From positions 110,568,536-110,632,535 of the forward strand of contig OZ024744.1 of the NCBI GenBank assembly GCA_964016885.1: a DNA stretch of 64,000 nucleotides. The letters run 5' to 3'. The stretch is from Eledone cirrhosa (Eukaryota > Mollusca > Cephalopoda > Octopoda > Eledonidae). The position numbers and the translations under genes were made by a program. Under the pieces are notes generated by a model that did no database searches, was not told the origin of the DNA, and saw only the letters and a program-made list of their open reading frames with translations. This document shows, piece by piece, positions 1 to 12,958 of this stretch; position 1 is the first letter of the stretch; the number at the start of each line of letters is the position of its first letter.

Positions 1-45
1 TAACTTACCATGCCTGAACACAGTAAAACTACACAATCCACTATA

Positions 46-63
46 ACTTACCTTGCCCTGAAC
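46..63 (-). other. Splice-acceptor/donor-like motif pair, exemplar copy
   Basis: Read on the - strand this segment is GTTCAGGGCAAGGTAAGT. It holds CAG|G, preceded in the same monomer by the pyrimidine-rich TTTTACTGTGTT, and six bases later AAG|GTAAGT. The second part matches the metazoan 5' splice consensus MAG|GTRAGT at all nine positions, giving eight contiguous pairs with the 5' end of U1 snRNA. The same arrangement recurs in most monomers of the window; the 'ctctgaac' variant keeps it as CAG|AGCAAG|GTAAGT. Function is inferred from the motif only, and nothing shows that this strand is transcribed. Confidence 0.5.
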
Positions 64-128
64 ACAGTAAAATTACACAATCCACTATAACTTACCTTGC
101 TCTGAACACAGTAAAACTACACAACCCA

Positions 129-172
129 CTATAACTTACCTTGCCCTGAACACAGTAAAACTACACAATCCA
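129..172 (+). repeat. Exemplar consensus 44-bp monomer
   Basis: This copy matches the consensus I derived by eye at every base. It starts CTATAACTTACC and ends ACACAATCCA. Composition is A17 C14 T10 G3. The only G residues are at monomer positions 15, 20 and 27. There is no CpG, against about one expected from base composition. A small dyad CTG-AACA-CAG (positions 18-27) lies in the middle, with a further TTA/TAA pair outside it. One A4 tract occurs per monomer. Confidence 0.95.
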
Positions 173-1062
173 CTATAACTTACCTTGCCCTGAACACAGT
201 AAAACTACATAATCCACTATAACTTACCTTGCCCTGAACACAGTAAAATTACACAATCCACTATAACTTACCTTGCCCTGAACACAGTAAAACTACACAA
301 TCCACTATAACTTACCTTGCTCTGAACAGAGTAAAACTACACAACCCACTATAACTTACCTTGCTCTGAACACAGTAAAAGTACATAATCCACTATAACT
401 TACCTTGCTCTGAACACAGTAAAACTACACAATCCACTATAAATTACCCTGCCCTGAACACAGTAAAACTACACAATCCACTATAAATTACGTTGCCCTG
501 AACACACTAAAACTACACAATTTTCTATAACTTATCTTGCCCTGAACACAGTAAACTACAGAATCCACTATAACTTACCTTGCCCTGAACACAGTAAAAC
601 TACACAATCCACTGTAACTTACCTTGCTCTGAACACAGTAAAACTACACAATCCACTGTAACTTACCTTGCACTGAACACAGTAAAACTACACAATCCAC
701 TATAACTTACCTTGCCCGGAACACAGTAAAACTACACAATCCACTATAAACTACCTTGCCCTGAACACAGTAAAATTATACAATCCACTATAACTTACCT
801 TGCTCTGAACACAGTAAAACTACACAACCCACAATAACTTACCTTGCCCTGAACACAGTAAAACTACACAATCCACTATAACTTACCTTGCCCTGAACAG
901 ATTAAAACTACACAATCTACTATAATTTACCTTGCCCTGAACACAGTAAAAGTACATAATCCACTATAACTTACCTTCCCTGAACACAGTAAACCTACAC
1001 AATCCACTATAACTTACCTTGCCCTGAACACAGTAAAACTACACAATCCACTATAACTTAAC

Positions 1063-3250
1063 TTGCCCTGAACACAGTAAAACTACATAATCCACTATAA
1101 CTTACCTTGCCCTGAACACAGTAAAAGTACATAATCCACTATAGCTTACCTTGCCCTGAACACAGTAAAACTACACAATCCACTATAACTTACCTTGCTC
1201 TGAACACAGTAAAACTACACAATCCACTATAACCTACCTTGCCCTAAACACAGTAAAACTACATAAGCCACTATAACTTACCTTGCCCTGAACACAGTAA
1301 AAGTACATAATCCACTATAGCTTACCTTGCCCTGAACACAGTAAAACTACACAATCCACTATAACTTACCTTGCTCTGAACACAGTAAAACTACACAACC
1401 CACTATAACTTACCTTGCCCTGAACACAGTAAAACTACTTAATCCACTATAATTTACCTTGCTCTGAACACAGTAAAACTATATAATCCACTATAGCTTA
1501 CCTTGCCCTGAACACGGTAAAACTATACAACCCACTATAACTTACCTTGCCCTGAACACAGTAAAACTACATAATCCACTATAACTTACCTTGCCCTGAA
1601 CACAGTAAAACTACACAATCCACTATAACTTACCTTGCTCTGAACACAGTAAACTACACAATCCATTATAACTTACCTTGCTCTGAACAGAGTAAAACAA
1701 CGCAACCCACTATAAGTTACCTTGCTCTGAACACAGTAAAACTATATAATCCACTATTGCTTACCTTGCCCTGAACACAGTAAAACTACATAATCCACTA
1801 TAACTTACCTTGCTCTGAACACAGTAAAACTACACAATCCACTATAACTTACCTTGCTCTGAACAGAGTAAAACAACGCAACCCACTATAACTTACCTTG
1901 CTCTGAACACAGTAAAACTATATAATCCACTATTGCTTACCTTGCCCTGAACACAGTAAAACTACATAATCCACTATAACTTACCTTGCCCTGAACACAG
2001 TAAAACTACACAACCCTCTATAACTTACCTTGCTCTGAACACAGTAAAACTACATAACCCGCTATAACTTACCTTGCTCTGAACACAGTAAATCTACACA
2101 ACCCTCTATAACTTACCTTGCCCTGAACACAGTAAAACTACATAATCCACTATAACTTACCATGCCTGAACACAGTAAAACTACACAACCCTCTATAACT
2201 TACCTTGCTCTGAACAGAGTAAAACAACGCAACCCACTATAACTTACCTTACTCTGAACACAGTAAAACTACATAATCCACTATAACTTACTTTGCCATG
2301 AACACAGTAAAACTACACAACCCTCTATAACTTACCTTGCCCTGAACACAGTAAAACTACACAATCCACTATAACTTACCTTGCTCTGAACACAGTAAAA
2401 CCACACAATCCACTATAACTTACCTTGCCCTGAACACAGTAAAACTACATAATCCACTATAACTTACCTTGCTCTGAACCCAGTAAAACTACACAACCCT
2501 CTATAACTTACCTTGCTCTGAACAGAGAAAAACAACGCAACCCACTATAACTTACCTTGCCCTGAACACAGTAAAACTACATAATCCACTATAACTTACC
2601 TTGCTCTGAACACAGTAAAACTACACAACCCTCTATAACTTACCTTGCCCTGAACACAGTAAAACTACACAATCCACTATAACTTACCTTGCTCTGAACA
2701 CAGTAAAACTACACAATCCACTATAACTTACCTTGCCCTGAACACAGTAAAACTACACAATCCACTATAACTTACCTTGCCCTGAACACAGTAAAACTAC
2801 ATAATCCACTATAACTTACCTTGCTCTGAACACAGTAAAACTACACAACCTTCTATAACTTACCTTGCTCTGAACACAGTAAAACTACACAATCCACTGT
2901 AACTTACCTTGCCCTGAACACAGTAAAACTACACAGTCCACTATAACTTACCTTGCCCTGAACACAGTAAAACTACATAATCCACTATAACTTACCATGC
3001 CTGAACACAGTAAAACTACACAATCCACTATAACTTACCTTGCCCTGAACACAGTAAAACTACACAATCCTCTATAACTTACCTTGCCCTGAACACAGTA
3101 AAACTACATAATCCACTATAATTTACCTTCCCTGAACACAGTAAAACTACACAATCCACTATAACTTACCTTGCCCTGAACACAGTAAAACTACATAATC
3201 CACTATAACTTACCTTGCCCTGAACACAGTAAAACTACATAATCCACTAT
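1063..3250 (+). repeat. First copy of the core module ('ataagcc' to 'ctttgccatg')
   Basis: Diagnostic variants occur here at 1263 (ataagcc), 1751 (ccactattgc) and 2291 (ctttgccatg). They recur at 3678, 4123 and 4663, giving an offset of 2,372-2,415 bp. About 308 bp (seven monomers, roughly 2430-2740) is extra relative to the next copy. Two 'agagtaaaacaacgc' monomers near 1690 and 1866 lie 176 bp apart, a four-monomer step. Confidence 0.75.
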
Positions 3251-3557
3251 AACTTACCATGCCTGAACACAGTAAAACTACACAATCTTCTATAACTTAC
3301 CTTGCCCTGAACACAGTAAAATTACACAATCCACTATAACTTACCTTGCTCTGAACACAGTAAAACTACACAAACCACTATAAAATACCTTGCCCTGAAC
3401 ACAGTAAAACTATATAATCCACTATAGCTTAACTTGCCCTGAACACAGTAAAACTATACAACCCACTATAACTTACCTTGCCCTGAACACAGTAAAACTA
3501 CATAATCCACTATAACTTACCTTGCCCTGAACACAGTAAAAGTACATAATCCACTAT
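3251..3557 (+). repeat. 307-bp seven-monomer module, absent from the next copy
   Basis: The module contains monomers with 'catgcc', 'caatcttct', 'gtaaaattac', 'aaaccactataaaatacc', 'agcttaac' and 'actatacaaccc' in that order. The same ordered set occurs near 8571-8871, 11640-11940, 13480-13790 and 16930-17215. Aligning the 1,757-bp duplicates shows it is missing between 5314 and 5315. The flanks share ACATAATCCACTAT, so the breakpoint is ambiguous within those 14 bases. This is what exchange between out-of-register monomers would leave. Confidence 0.85.
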
Positions 3558-5314
3558 AGCTTACCTTGCCCTGAACACAGTAAAGCTACACAATCCACTA
3601 TAACTTACCTTGCTCTGAACACAGTAAAACTACACAATCCACTATAACCTACCTTGCCCTGAACACAGTAAAACTACATAAGCCACTATAACTTACCTTG
3701 CCCTGAACACAGTAAAAGTACATAATCCACTATAGCTTACCTTGCCCTGAACACAGTAAAACTACACAATCCACTATAACTTACCTTGCTCTGAACACAG
3801 TAAACCTACACAACCCACTATAAATTACCTTGCCCTGAACACAGTAAAACTACATAATCCACTATAATTTACCTTGCTCTGAACACAGTAAAACTATATA
3901 ATCCACTATAGCTTACCTTGCCCTGAACACAGTAAAACTATACAACCCACTATAACTTACCTTGCCCTGAACACAGTAAAACTACATAATCCACTATAAC
4001 TTACCTTGCCCTGAACACAGTAAAACTACACAATCCATTATAACTTACCTTGCTCTGAACACAGTAAAACAACGCAACCCACTATAACTTACCTTGCTCT
4101 GAACACAGTAAAACTATATAATCCACTATTGCTTACCTTGCCCTGAACACAGTAAAACTACATAATCCACTATAACTTACCTTGCTCTGAACACAGTAAA
4201 ACTACACAATCCACTATAACTTACCTTGCTCTGAACAGAGTAAAACAACGCAACCCACTATAACTTACCTTGCTCTGAACACAGTAAAACTATATAATCC
4301 ACTATTGCTTACCTTGCCCTGAACACAGTAAAACTACATAATCCACTATAACTTACCTTGCCCTGAACACAGTAAAACTACACAACCCTCTATAACTTAC
4401 CTTGCTCTGAACACAGTAAAACTACATAACCCTCTATAACTTACCTTGCTCTGAACACAGTAAAACTACACAACCCTCTATAACTTACCTTGCCCTGAAC
4501 ACAGTAAAACTACATAATCCACTATAACTTACCATGCCTGAACACAGTAAAACTACACAACCCTCTATAACTTACCTTGCTCTGAACAGAGAAAAACAAC
4601 GCAACCCACTATAACTTACCTTACTCTTAACACAGTAAAACTACATAATCCACTATAACTTACTTTGCCATGAACACAGTAAAACTACACAACCCTCTAT
4701 AACTTACCTTGCCCTGAACACAGTAAAACTACACAATCCACTATAACTTACCTTGCTCTGAACACAGTAAAACTACACAATCCACTATAACTTACCTTGC
4801 CCTGAACACAGTAAAACTACACAATCCACTATAACTTACCTTGCCCTGAACACAGTAAAACTACATAATCCACTATAACTTACCTTGCTCTGAACACAGT
4901 AAAACTACACAACCTTCTATAACTTACCTTGCTCTGAACACAGTAAAACTACACAATCCACTGTAACTTACCTTGCCCTGAACACAGTAAAACTACACAG
5001 TCCACTATAACTTACCTTGCCCTGAACACAGTAAAACTACATAATCCACTATAACTTACCATGCCTGAACACAGTAAAACTACACAATCCACTATAACTT
5101 ACCTTGCCCTGAACACAGTAAAACTACACAATCCTCTATAACTTACCTTGCCCTGAACACAGTAAAACTACATAATCCACTATAATTTACCTTCCCTGAA
5201 CACAGTAAAACTACACAATCCACTATAACTTACCTTGCCCTGAACACAGTAAAACTACATAATCCACTATAACTTACCTTGCCCTGAACACAGTAAAACT
5301 ACATAATCCACTAT
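3558..5314 (+). repeat. 1,757-bp HOR, copy 1
   Basis: Forty monomers, three of them one base short. Private variants shared with copy 2 at exactly +1,757 are 'taaagctac' (3581/5338), 'ataagcc' (3678/5435), 'taaacctac', 'ttactcttaac' (4621/6378) and 'accttccc' (5189/6946). A visible difference is 'ataaattacc' near 3828, where copy 2 has 'ataacttacc'. Identity looks above 99% by eye. Confidence 0.9.
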
Positions 5315-7071
5315 AGCTTACCTTGCCCTGAACACAGTAAAGCTACACAATCCACTATAACTTACCTTGCTCTGAACACAGTAAAACTACACAATCCACT
5401 ATAACCTACCTTGCCCTGAACACAGTAAAACTACATAAGCCACTATAACTTACCTTGCCCTGAACACAGTAAAAGTACATAATCCACTATAGCTTACCTT
5501 GCCCTGAACACAGTAAAACTACACAATCCACTATAACTTACCTTGCTCTGAACACAGTAAACCTACACAACCCACTATAACTTACCTTGCCCTGAACACA
5601 GTAAAACTACATAATCCACTATAATTTACCTTGCTCTGAACACAGTAAAACTATATAATCCACTATAGCTTACCTTGCCCTGAACACAGTAAAACTATAC
5701 AACCCACTATAACTTACCTTGCCCTGAACACAGTAAAACTACATAATCCACTATAACTTACCTTGCCCTGAACACAGTAAAACTACACAATCCATTATAA
5801 CTTACCTTGCTCTGAACACAGTAAAACAACGCAACCCACTATAACTTACCTTGCTCTGAACACAGTAAAACTATATAATCCACTATTGCTTACCTTGCCC
5901 TGAACACAGTAAAACTACATAATCCACTATAACTTACCTTGCTCTGAACACAGTAAAACTACACAATCCACTATAACTTACCTTGCTCTGAACAGAGTAA
6001 AACAACGCAACCCACTATAACTTACCTTGCTCTGAACACAGTAAAACTATATAATCCACTATTGCTTACCTTGCCCTGAACACAGTAAAACTACATAATC
6101 CACTATAACTTACCTTGCCCTGAACACAGTAAAACTACACAACCCTCTATAACTTACCTTGCTCTGAACACAGTAAAACTACATAACCCTCTATAACTTA
6201 CCTTGCTCTGAACACAGTAAAACTACACAACCCTCTATAACTTACCTTGCCCTGAACACAGTAAAACTACATAATCCACTATAACTTACCATGCCTGAAC
6301 ACAGTAAAACTACACAACCCTCTATAACTTACCTTGCTCTGAACAGAGAAAAACAACGCAACCCACTATAACTTACCTTACTCTTAACACAGTAAAACTA
6401 CATAATCCACTATAACTTACTTTGCCATGAACACAGTAAAACTACACAACCCTCTATAACTTACCTTGCCCTGAACACAGTAAAACTACACAATCCACTA
6501 TAACTTACCTTGCTCTGAACACAGTAAAACTACACAATCCACTATAACTTACCTTGCCCTGAACACAGTAAAACTACACAATCCACTATAACTTACCTTG
6601 CCCTGAACACAGTAAAACTACATAATCCACTATAACTTACCTTGCTCTGAACACAGTAAAACTACACAACCTTCTATAACTTACCTTGCTCTGAACACAG
6701 TAAAACTACACAATCCACTGTAACTTACCTTGCCCTGAACACAGTAAAACTACACAGTCCACTATAACTTACCTTGCCCTGAACACAGTAAAACTACATA
6801 ATCCACTATAACTTACCATGCCTGAACACAGTAAAACTACACAATCCACTATAACTTACCTTGCCCTGAACACAGTAAAACTACACAATCCTCTATAACT
6901 TACCTTGCCCTGAACACAGTAAAACTACATAATCCACTATAATTTACCTTCCCTGAACACAGTAAAACTACACAATCCACTATAACTTACCTTGCCCTGA
7001 ACACAGTAAAACTACATAATCCACTATAACTTACCTTGCCCTGAACACAGTAAAACTACATAATCCACTAT
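5315..7071 (+). repeat. 1,757-bp HOR, copy 2
   Basis: Nearly identical to 3558-5314. At its right end the sequence continues with the 'catgcc' monomer (7072 onward), as copy 1's left neighbour does at 3251, which marks this as one tandem duplication. A third copy of the private variant 'taaagctac' would be at 7095 and is not there. The last part (from about 6815) also belongs to the next HOR family. Confidence 0.9.
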
Positions 7072-9886
7072 AACTTACCATGCCTGAACACAGTAAAACT
7101 ACACAATCCAATATAACTTACCTTGCCCTGAACACAGTAAAACTACACAATCCACTATAACTTACCTTGCCCTGAACACAGTAAAACTACATAATCCACT
7201 ATAACTTACCTTGCTCTGAACACAGTAAAACTACACAATCCACTATAACTTACCTTGCTCTGAACAGAGTAAAACAACGCAACCCACTATAACTTACCTT
7301 GCTCTGAACACAGTAAAACTATATAATCCACTATTGCTTACCTTGCCCTGAACACAGTAAAACTACATAATCCACTATAACTTACCTTGCCCTGAACACA
7401 GTAAAACTACACAACCCTCTATAACTTACCTTGCTCTGAACACAGTAAAACTACATAACCCGCTATAACTTACCTTGCTCTGAACACAGTAAATCTACAC
7501 AACCCTCTATAACTTACCTTGCCCTGAACACAGTAAAACTACATAATCCACTATAACTTACCATGCCTGAACACAGTAAAACTACACAACCCTCTCTAAC
7601 TTACCTTGCTCTGAACAGAGTAAAACAACGCAACCCACTATAACTTACCTTACTCTGAACACAGTAAAACTACATAATCCACTATAACTTACTTTGCCAT
7701 GAACACAGTAAAACTACACAACCCTCTATAACTTACCTTGCCCTGAACACAGTAAAACTACACAATCCACTATAACTTACCTTGCTCTGAACACAGTAAA
7801 ACTACACAATCCACTATAACTTACCTTGCCCTGAACACAGTAAAACTACACAATCCACTATAACTTACCTTGCCCTGAACACAGTAAAACTACATAATCC
7901 ACTATAACTTACCTTGCTCTGAACCCAGTAAAACTACACAACCCTCTATAACTTACCTTGCTCTGAACACAGTAAAACTACACAATCCACTATAACTTAC
8001 CTTGCCCTGAACACAGTAAAACTACACAGTCCACTATAACTTACCTTGCCCTGAACACAGTAAAACTACATAATCCACTATAACTTACCATGCCTGAACA
8101 CAGTAAAACTACACAATCCACTATAACTTACCTTGCCCTAAACACAGTAAAACTACATAATCCACTATAACTTACCTTGCCCTGAACACAGTAAAACTAC
8201 ACAATCCACTATAACTTACCTTGCCCTGTACACAGTAAAACTACATAATCCACTATAACTTACCTTGCCCTGAACACAGTAAAACTACATAATCCACTAT
8301 AACTTACCATGCCTGAACACAGTAAAACTACACAATCCACTATAACTTACCTTGCACTGAAAACAGTAAAACTACACAATCCACTATAACTTACCTTGCC
8401 CTGAACACAGTAAAACTACATAATCCACTATAACTTACCTTGCCCTGAACACAGTAAAACTACACAATCCACTATAACTTACCTTGCCCTGAACACAGTA
8501 AAACTACATAATCCACTATAACTTACCTTGCCCTGAACACAGTAAAACTACATAATCCACTATAACTTACCATGCCTGAACACAGTAAAACTACACAATC
8601 TTCTATAACTTACCTTGCCCTGAACACAGTAAAATTACACAATCCACTATAACTTACCTTGCTCTGAACACAGTAAAACTACACAAACCACTATAAAATA
8701 CCTTTCCCTGAACACAGTAAAACTATATAATCCACTATAGCTTAACTTGCCCTGAACACAGTAAAACTATACAACCCACTATAACTTACCTTGCCCTGAA
8801 CACAGTAAAACTACATAATCCACTATAACTTACCTTGCCCTGAACACAGTAAAAGTACATAATCCACTATAGCTTACCTTGCCCTGAACACAGTAAAACT
8901 ACACAATCCACTATAACTTACCTTGCTCTGAACACAGTAAAACTACACAATCCACTATAACCTACCTTGCCCTGAACACAGTAAAACTACATAAGCCACT
9001 ATAACTTACCTTGCCCTGAACACAGTAAAAGTACATAATCCACTATAGCTTACCTTGCTCTGAACACAGTAAAACTACACAATCCACTATAACTTACCTT
9101 GCTCTGAACAGAGTAAAACAACGCAACCCACTATAACTTACCTTGCTCTGAACACAGTAAAACTATATAATCCACTATTGCTTACCTTGCCCTGAACACA
9201 GTAAAACTACATAATCCACTATAACTTACCTTGCCCTGAACACACTAAAACTACACAACCCTCTATAACTTACCTTGCTCTGAACACAGTAAAACTACAT
9301 AACCCGCTATAACTTACCTTGCTCTGAACACAGTAAATCTACACAACCCTCTATAACTTACCTTGCCCTGAACACAGTAAAACTACATAATCCACTATAA
9401 CTTACCATGCCTGAACACAGTAAAACTACACAACCCTCTATAACTTACCTTGCTCTGAACAGAGTAAAACAACGCAACCCACTATAACTTACCTTACTCT
9501 GAACACAGTAAAACTACAGAATCCACTATAACTTACTTTGCCATGAACACAGTAAAACTACACAACCCTCTATAACTTACCTTGCCCTGAACACAGTAAA
9601 ACTACACAATCCACTATAACTTACCTTGCTCTGAACACAGTAAAACTACACAATCCACTATAACTTACCTTGCCCTGAACACAGTAAAACTACACAATCC
9701 ACTATAACTTACCTTGCCCTGAACACAGTAAAACTACATAATCCACTATAACTTACCTTGCTCTGAACCCAGTAAAACTACACAACCCACTATAACTTAC
9801 CTTGCTCTGAACACAGTAAAACTACACAACCCTCTATAACTTACCTTGCTCTGAACACAGTAAAACTATATAATCCACTATAACTT
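6815..9886 (+). repeat. 3,072-bp HOR, copy 1
   Basis: About 70 monomers. Markers repeat at +3,072: 'accatgcc' (6815/9887), 'accttccc' (6946/10018), 'atccaatat' (7106/10178), 'ctttgccatg' (7692/10764 and 9536/12608), 'ttgccctaaac' (8133/11205) and 'ataagcc' (8991/12063). Internally the unit has two 'ctttgccatg' sites 1,844 bp apart, so it is built from sub-blocks of 1,844 and 1,228 bp. Left of 6815 the match breaks. Confidence 0.9.
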
Positions 9887-12800
9887 ACCATGCCTGAACA
9901 CAGTAAAACTACACAATCCACTATAACTTACCTTGCCCTGAACACAGTAAAACTACACAATCCTCTATAACTTACCTTGCCCTGAACACAGTAAAACTAC
10001 ATAATCCACTATAATTTACCTTCCCTGAACACAGTAAAACTACACAATCCACTATAACTTACCTTGCCCTGAACACAGTAAAACTACATAATCCACTATA
10101 ACTTACCTTGCCCTGAACACAGTAAAACTACATAATCCACTATAACTTAACATGCCTGAACACAGTAAAACTACACAATCCAATATAACTTACCTTGCCC
10201 TGAACACAGTAAAACTACACAATCCACTATAACTTACCTTGCCCTGAACACAGTAAAACTACATAATCCACTATAACTTACCTTGCTCTGAACACAGTAA
10301 AACTACACAATCCACTATAACTTACCTTGCTCTGAACAGAGTAAAACAACGCAACCCACTATAACTTACCTTGCTCTGAACACAGTAAAACTATATAATC
10401 CACTATTGCTTACCTTGCCCTGAACACAGTAAAACTACATAATCCACTATAACTTACCTTGCCCTGAACACAGTAAAACTACACAACCCTCTATAACTTA
10501 CCTTGCTCTGAACACAGTAAAACTACATAACCCGCTATAACTTACCTTGCTCTGAACACAGTAAATCTACACAACCCTCTATAACTTACCTTGCCCTGAA
10601 CACAGTAAAACTACATAATCCACTATAACTTACCATGCCTGAACACAGTAAAACTACACAACCCTCTCTAACTTACCTTGCTCTGAACAGAGTAAAACAA
10701 CGCAACCCACTATAACTTACCTTACTCTGAACACAGTAAAACTACATAATCCACTATAACTTACTTTGCCATGAACACAGTAAAACTACACAACCCTCTA
10801 TAACTTACCTTGCCTTGAACACAGTAAAACTACACAATCCACTATAACTTACCTTGCTCTGAACACAGTAAAACTACACAATCCACTATAACTTACCTTG
10901 CCCTGAACACAGTAAAACTACACAATCCACTATAACTTACCTTGCCCTGAACACAGTAAAACTACATAATCCACTATAACTTACCTTGCTCTGAACCCAG
11001 TAAAACTACACAACCCTCTATAACTTACCTTGCTCTGAACACAGTAAAACTACACAATCCACTATAACTTACCTTGCCCTGAACACAGTAAAACTACACA
11101 GTCCACTATAACTTACCTTGCCCTGAACACAGTAAAACTACATAATCCACTATAACTTACCATGCCTGAACACAGTAAAACTACACAATCCACTATAACT
11201 TACCTTGCCCTAAACACAGTAAAACTACATAATCCACTATAACTTACCTTGCCCTGAACACAGTAAAACTACACAATCCACTATAACTTACCTTGCCCTG
11301 TACACAGTAAAACTACATAATCCACTATAACTTACCTTGCCCTGAACACAGTAAAACTACATAATCCACTATAACTTACCATGCCTGAACACAGTAAAAC
11401 TACACAATCCACTATAACTTACCTTGCACTGAACACAGTAAAACTACACAATCCACTATAACTTACCTTGCCCTGAACACAGTAAAACTACATAATCCAC
11501 TATAACTTACCTTGCCCTGAACACAGTAAAACTACACAATCCACTATAACTTACCTTGCCCTGAACACAGTAAAACTACATAATCCACTATAACTTACCT
11601 TGCCCTGAACACAGTAAAACTACATAATCCACTATAACTTACCATGCCTGAACACAGTAAAACTACACAATCTTCTATAACTTACCTTGCCCTGAACACA
11701 GTAAAATTACACAATCCACTATAACTTACCTTGCTCTGAACACAGTAAAACTACACAAACCACTATAAAATACCTTGCCCTGAACACAGTAAAACTATAT
11801 AATCCACTATAGCTTAACTTGCCCTGAACACAGTAAAACTATACAACCCACTATAACTTACCTTGCCCTGAACACAGTAAAACTACATAATCCACTATAA
11901 CTTACCTTGCCCTGAACACAGTAAAAGTACATAATCCACTATAGCTTACCTTGCCCTGAACACAGTAAAACTACACAATCCACTATAACTTACCTTGCTC
12001 TGAACACAGTAAAACTACACAATCCACTATAACCTACCTTGCCCTGAACACAGTAAAACTACATAAGCCACTATAACTTACCTTGCCCTGAACACAGTAA
12101 AAGTACATAATCCACTATAGCTTACCTTGCTCTGAACACAGTAAAACTACACAATCCACTATAACTTACCTTGCTCTGAACAGAGTAAAACAACGCAACC
12201 CACTATAACTTACCTTGCTCTGAACACAGTAAAACTATATAATCCACTATTGCTTACCTTGCCCTGAACACAGTAAAACTACATAATCCACTATAACTTA
12301 CCTTGCCCTGAACACAGTAAAACTACACAACCCCCTATAACTTACCTTGCTCTGAACACAGTAAAACTACATAACCCGCTATAACTTACCTTGCTCTGAA
12401 CACAGTAAATCTACACAACCCTCTATAACTTACCTTGCCCTGAACACAGTAAAACTACATAATCCACTATAACTTACCATGCCTGAACACAGTAAAACTA
12501 CACAACCCTCTATAACTTACCTTGCTCTGAACAGAGTAAAACAACGCAACCCACTATAACTTACCTTACTCTGAACACAGTAAAACTACATAATCCACTA
12601 TAACTTACTTTGCCATGAACACAGTAAAACTACACAACCCTCTATAACTTACCTTGCCCTGAACACAGTAAAACTACACAATCCACTATAACTTACCTTG
12701 CTCTGAACACAGTAAAACTACACAATCCACTATAACTTACCTTGCCCTGAACACAGTAAAACTACACAATCCACTATAACTTACCTTGCCCTGAACACAG

Positions 12801-12958
12801 TAAAACTACATAATCCACTATAACTTACCTTGCTCTGAACCCAGTAAAACTACACAAACCTCTATAACTTACCTTGCTCTGAACACAGTAAAACTACACA
12901 ATCCACTATAACTTACCTTGCCCTGAACACAGTAAAACTACACAGTCCACTATAACTT
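9887..12958 (+). repeat. 3,072-bp HOR, copy 2
   Basis: Same monomer order as 6815-9886 with scattered substitutions, for example 'taacttaacatgcc' at about 10150 and 'tgccttgaac' at about 10813. After this copy the array does not start a third full 3,072-bp unit; it jumps back and continues with the sequence that lies 1,844 bp earlier. Confidence 0.9.

Larger units (their letters stand above)
1..1062 (+). repeat. Satellite segment without a clear long HOR
   Basis: About 24 monomers in mixed order. Variants include 'gtaaaattacac', 'cactgtaac' and an 'aattttctataacttatc' monomer near 520 that recurs far downstream (about 29150, 36525, 39290 and 42980). No long-period match is evident inside this segment, so it may be the inner part of an HOR copy cut by the window edge. 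No gene is visible. Confidence 0.7.

Noticed and set aside
129..172. Monomer as a dimer of two ~22-bp half-units (TATAACTTACC against TAAAACTACAC)
   Set aside because: The similarity is short, needs gaps, and the spacing is 26 and 18 rather than 22 and 22. A low-complexity A/C-rich sequence gives this by chance.
129..172. Hairpin CTG-AACA-CAG with outer TTA/TAA as a functional cruciform
   Set aside because: The arms are 3 bp and the outer pair needs a seven-base bulge, too weak to claim.
129..172. TATA box in 'actataactt'
   Set aside because: A TATA-like string in every monomer of an AT-rich satellite has no supporting promoter context.
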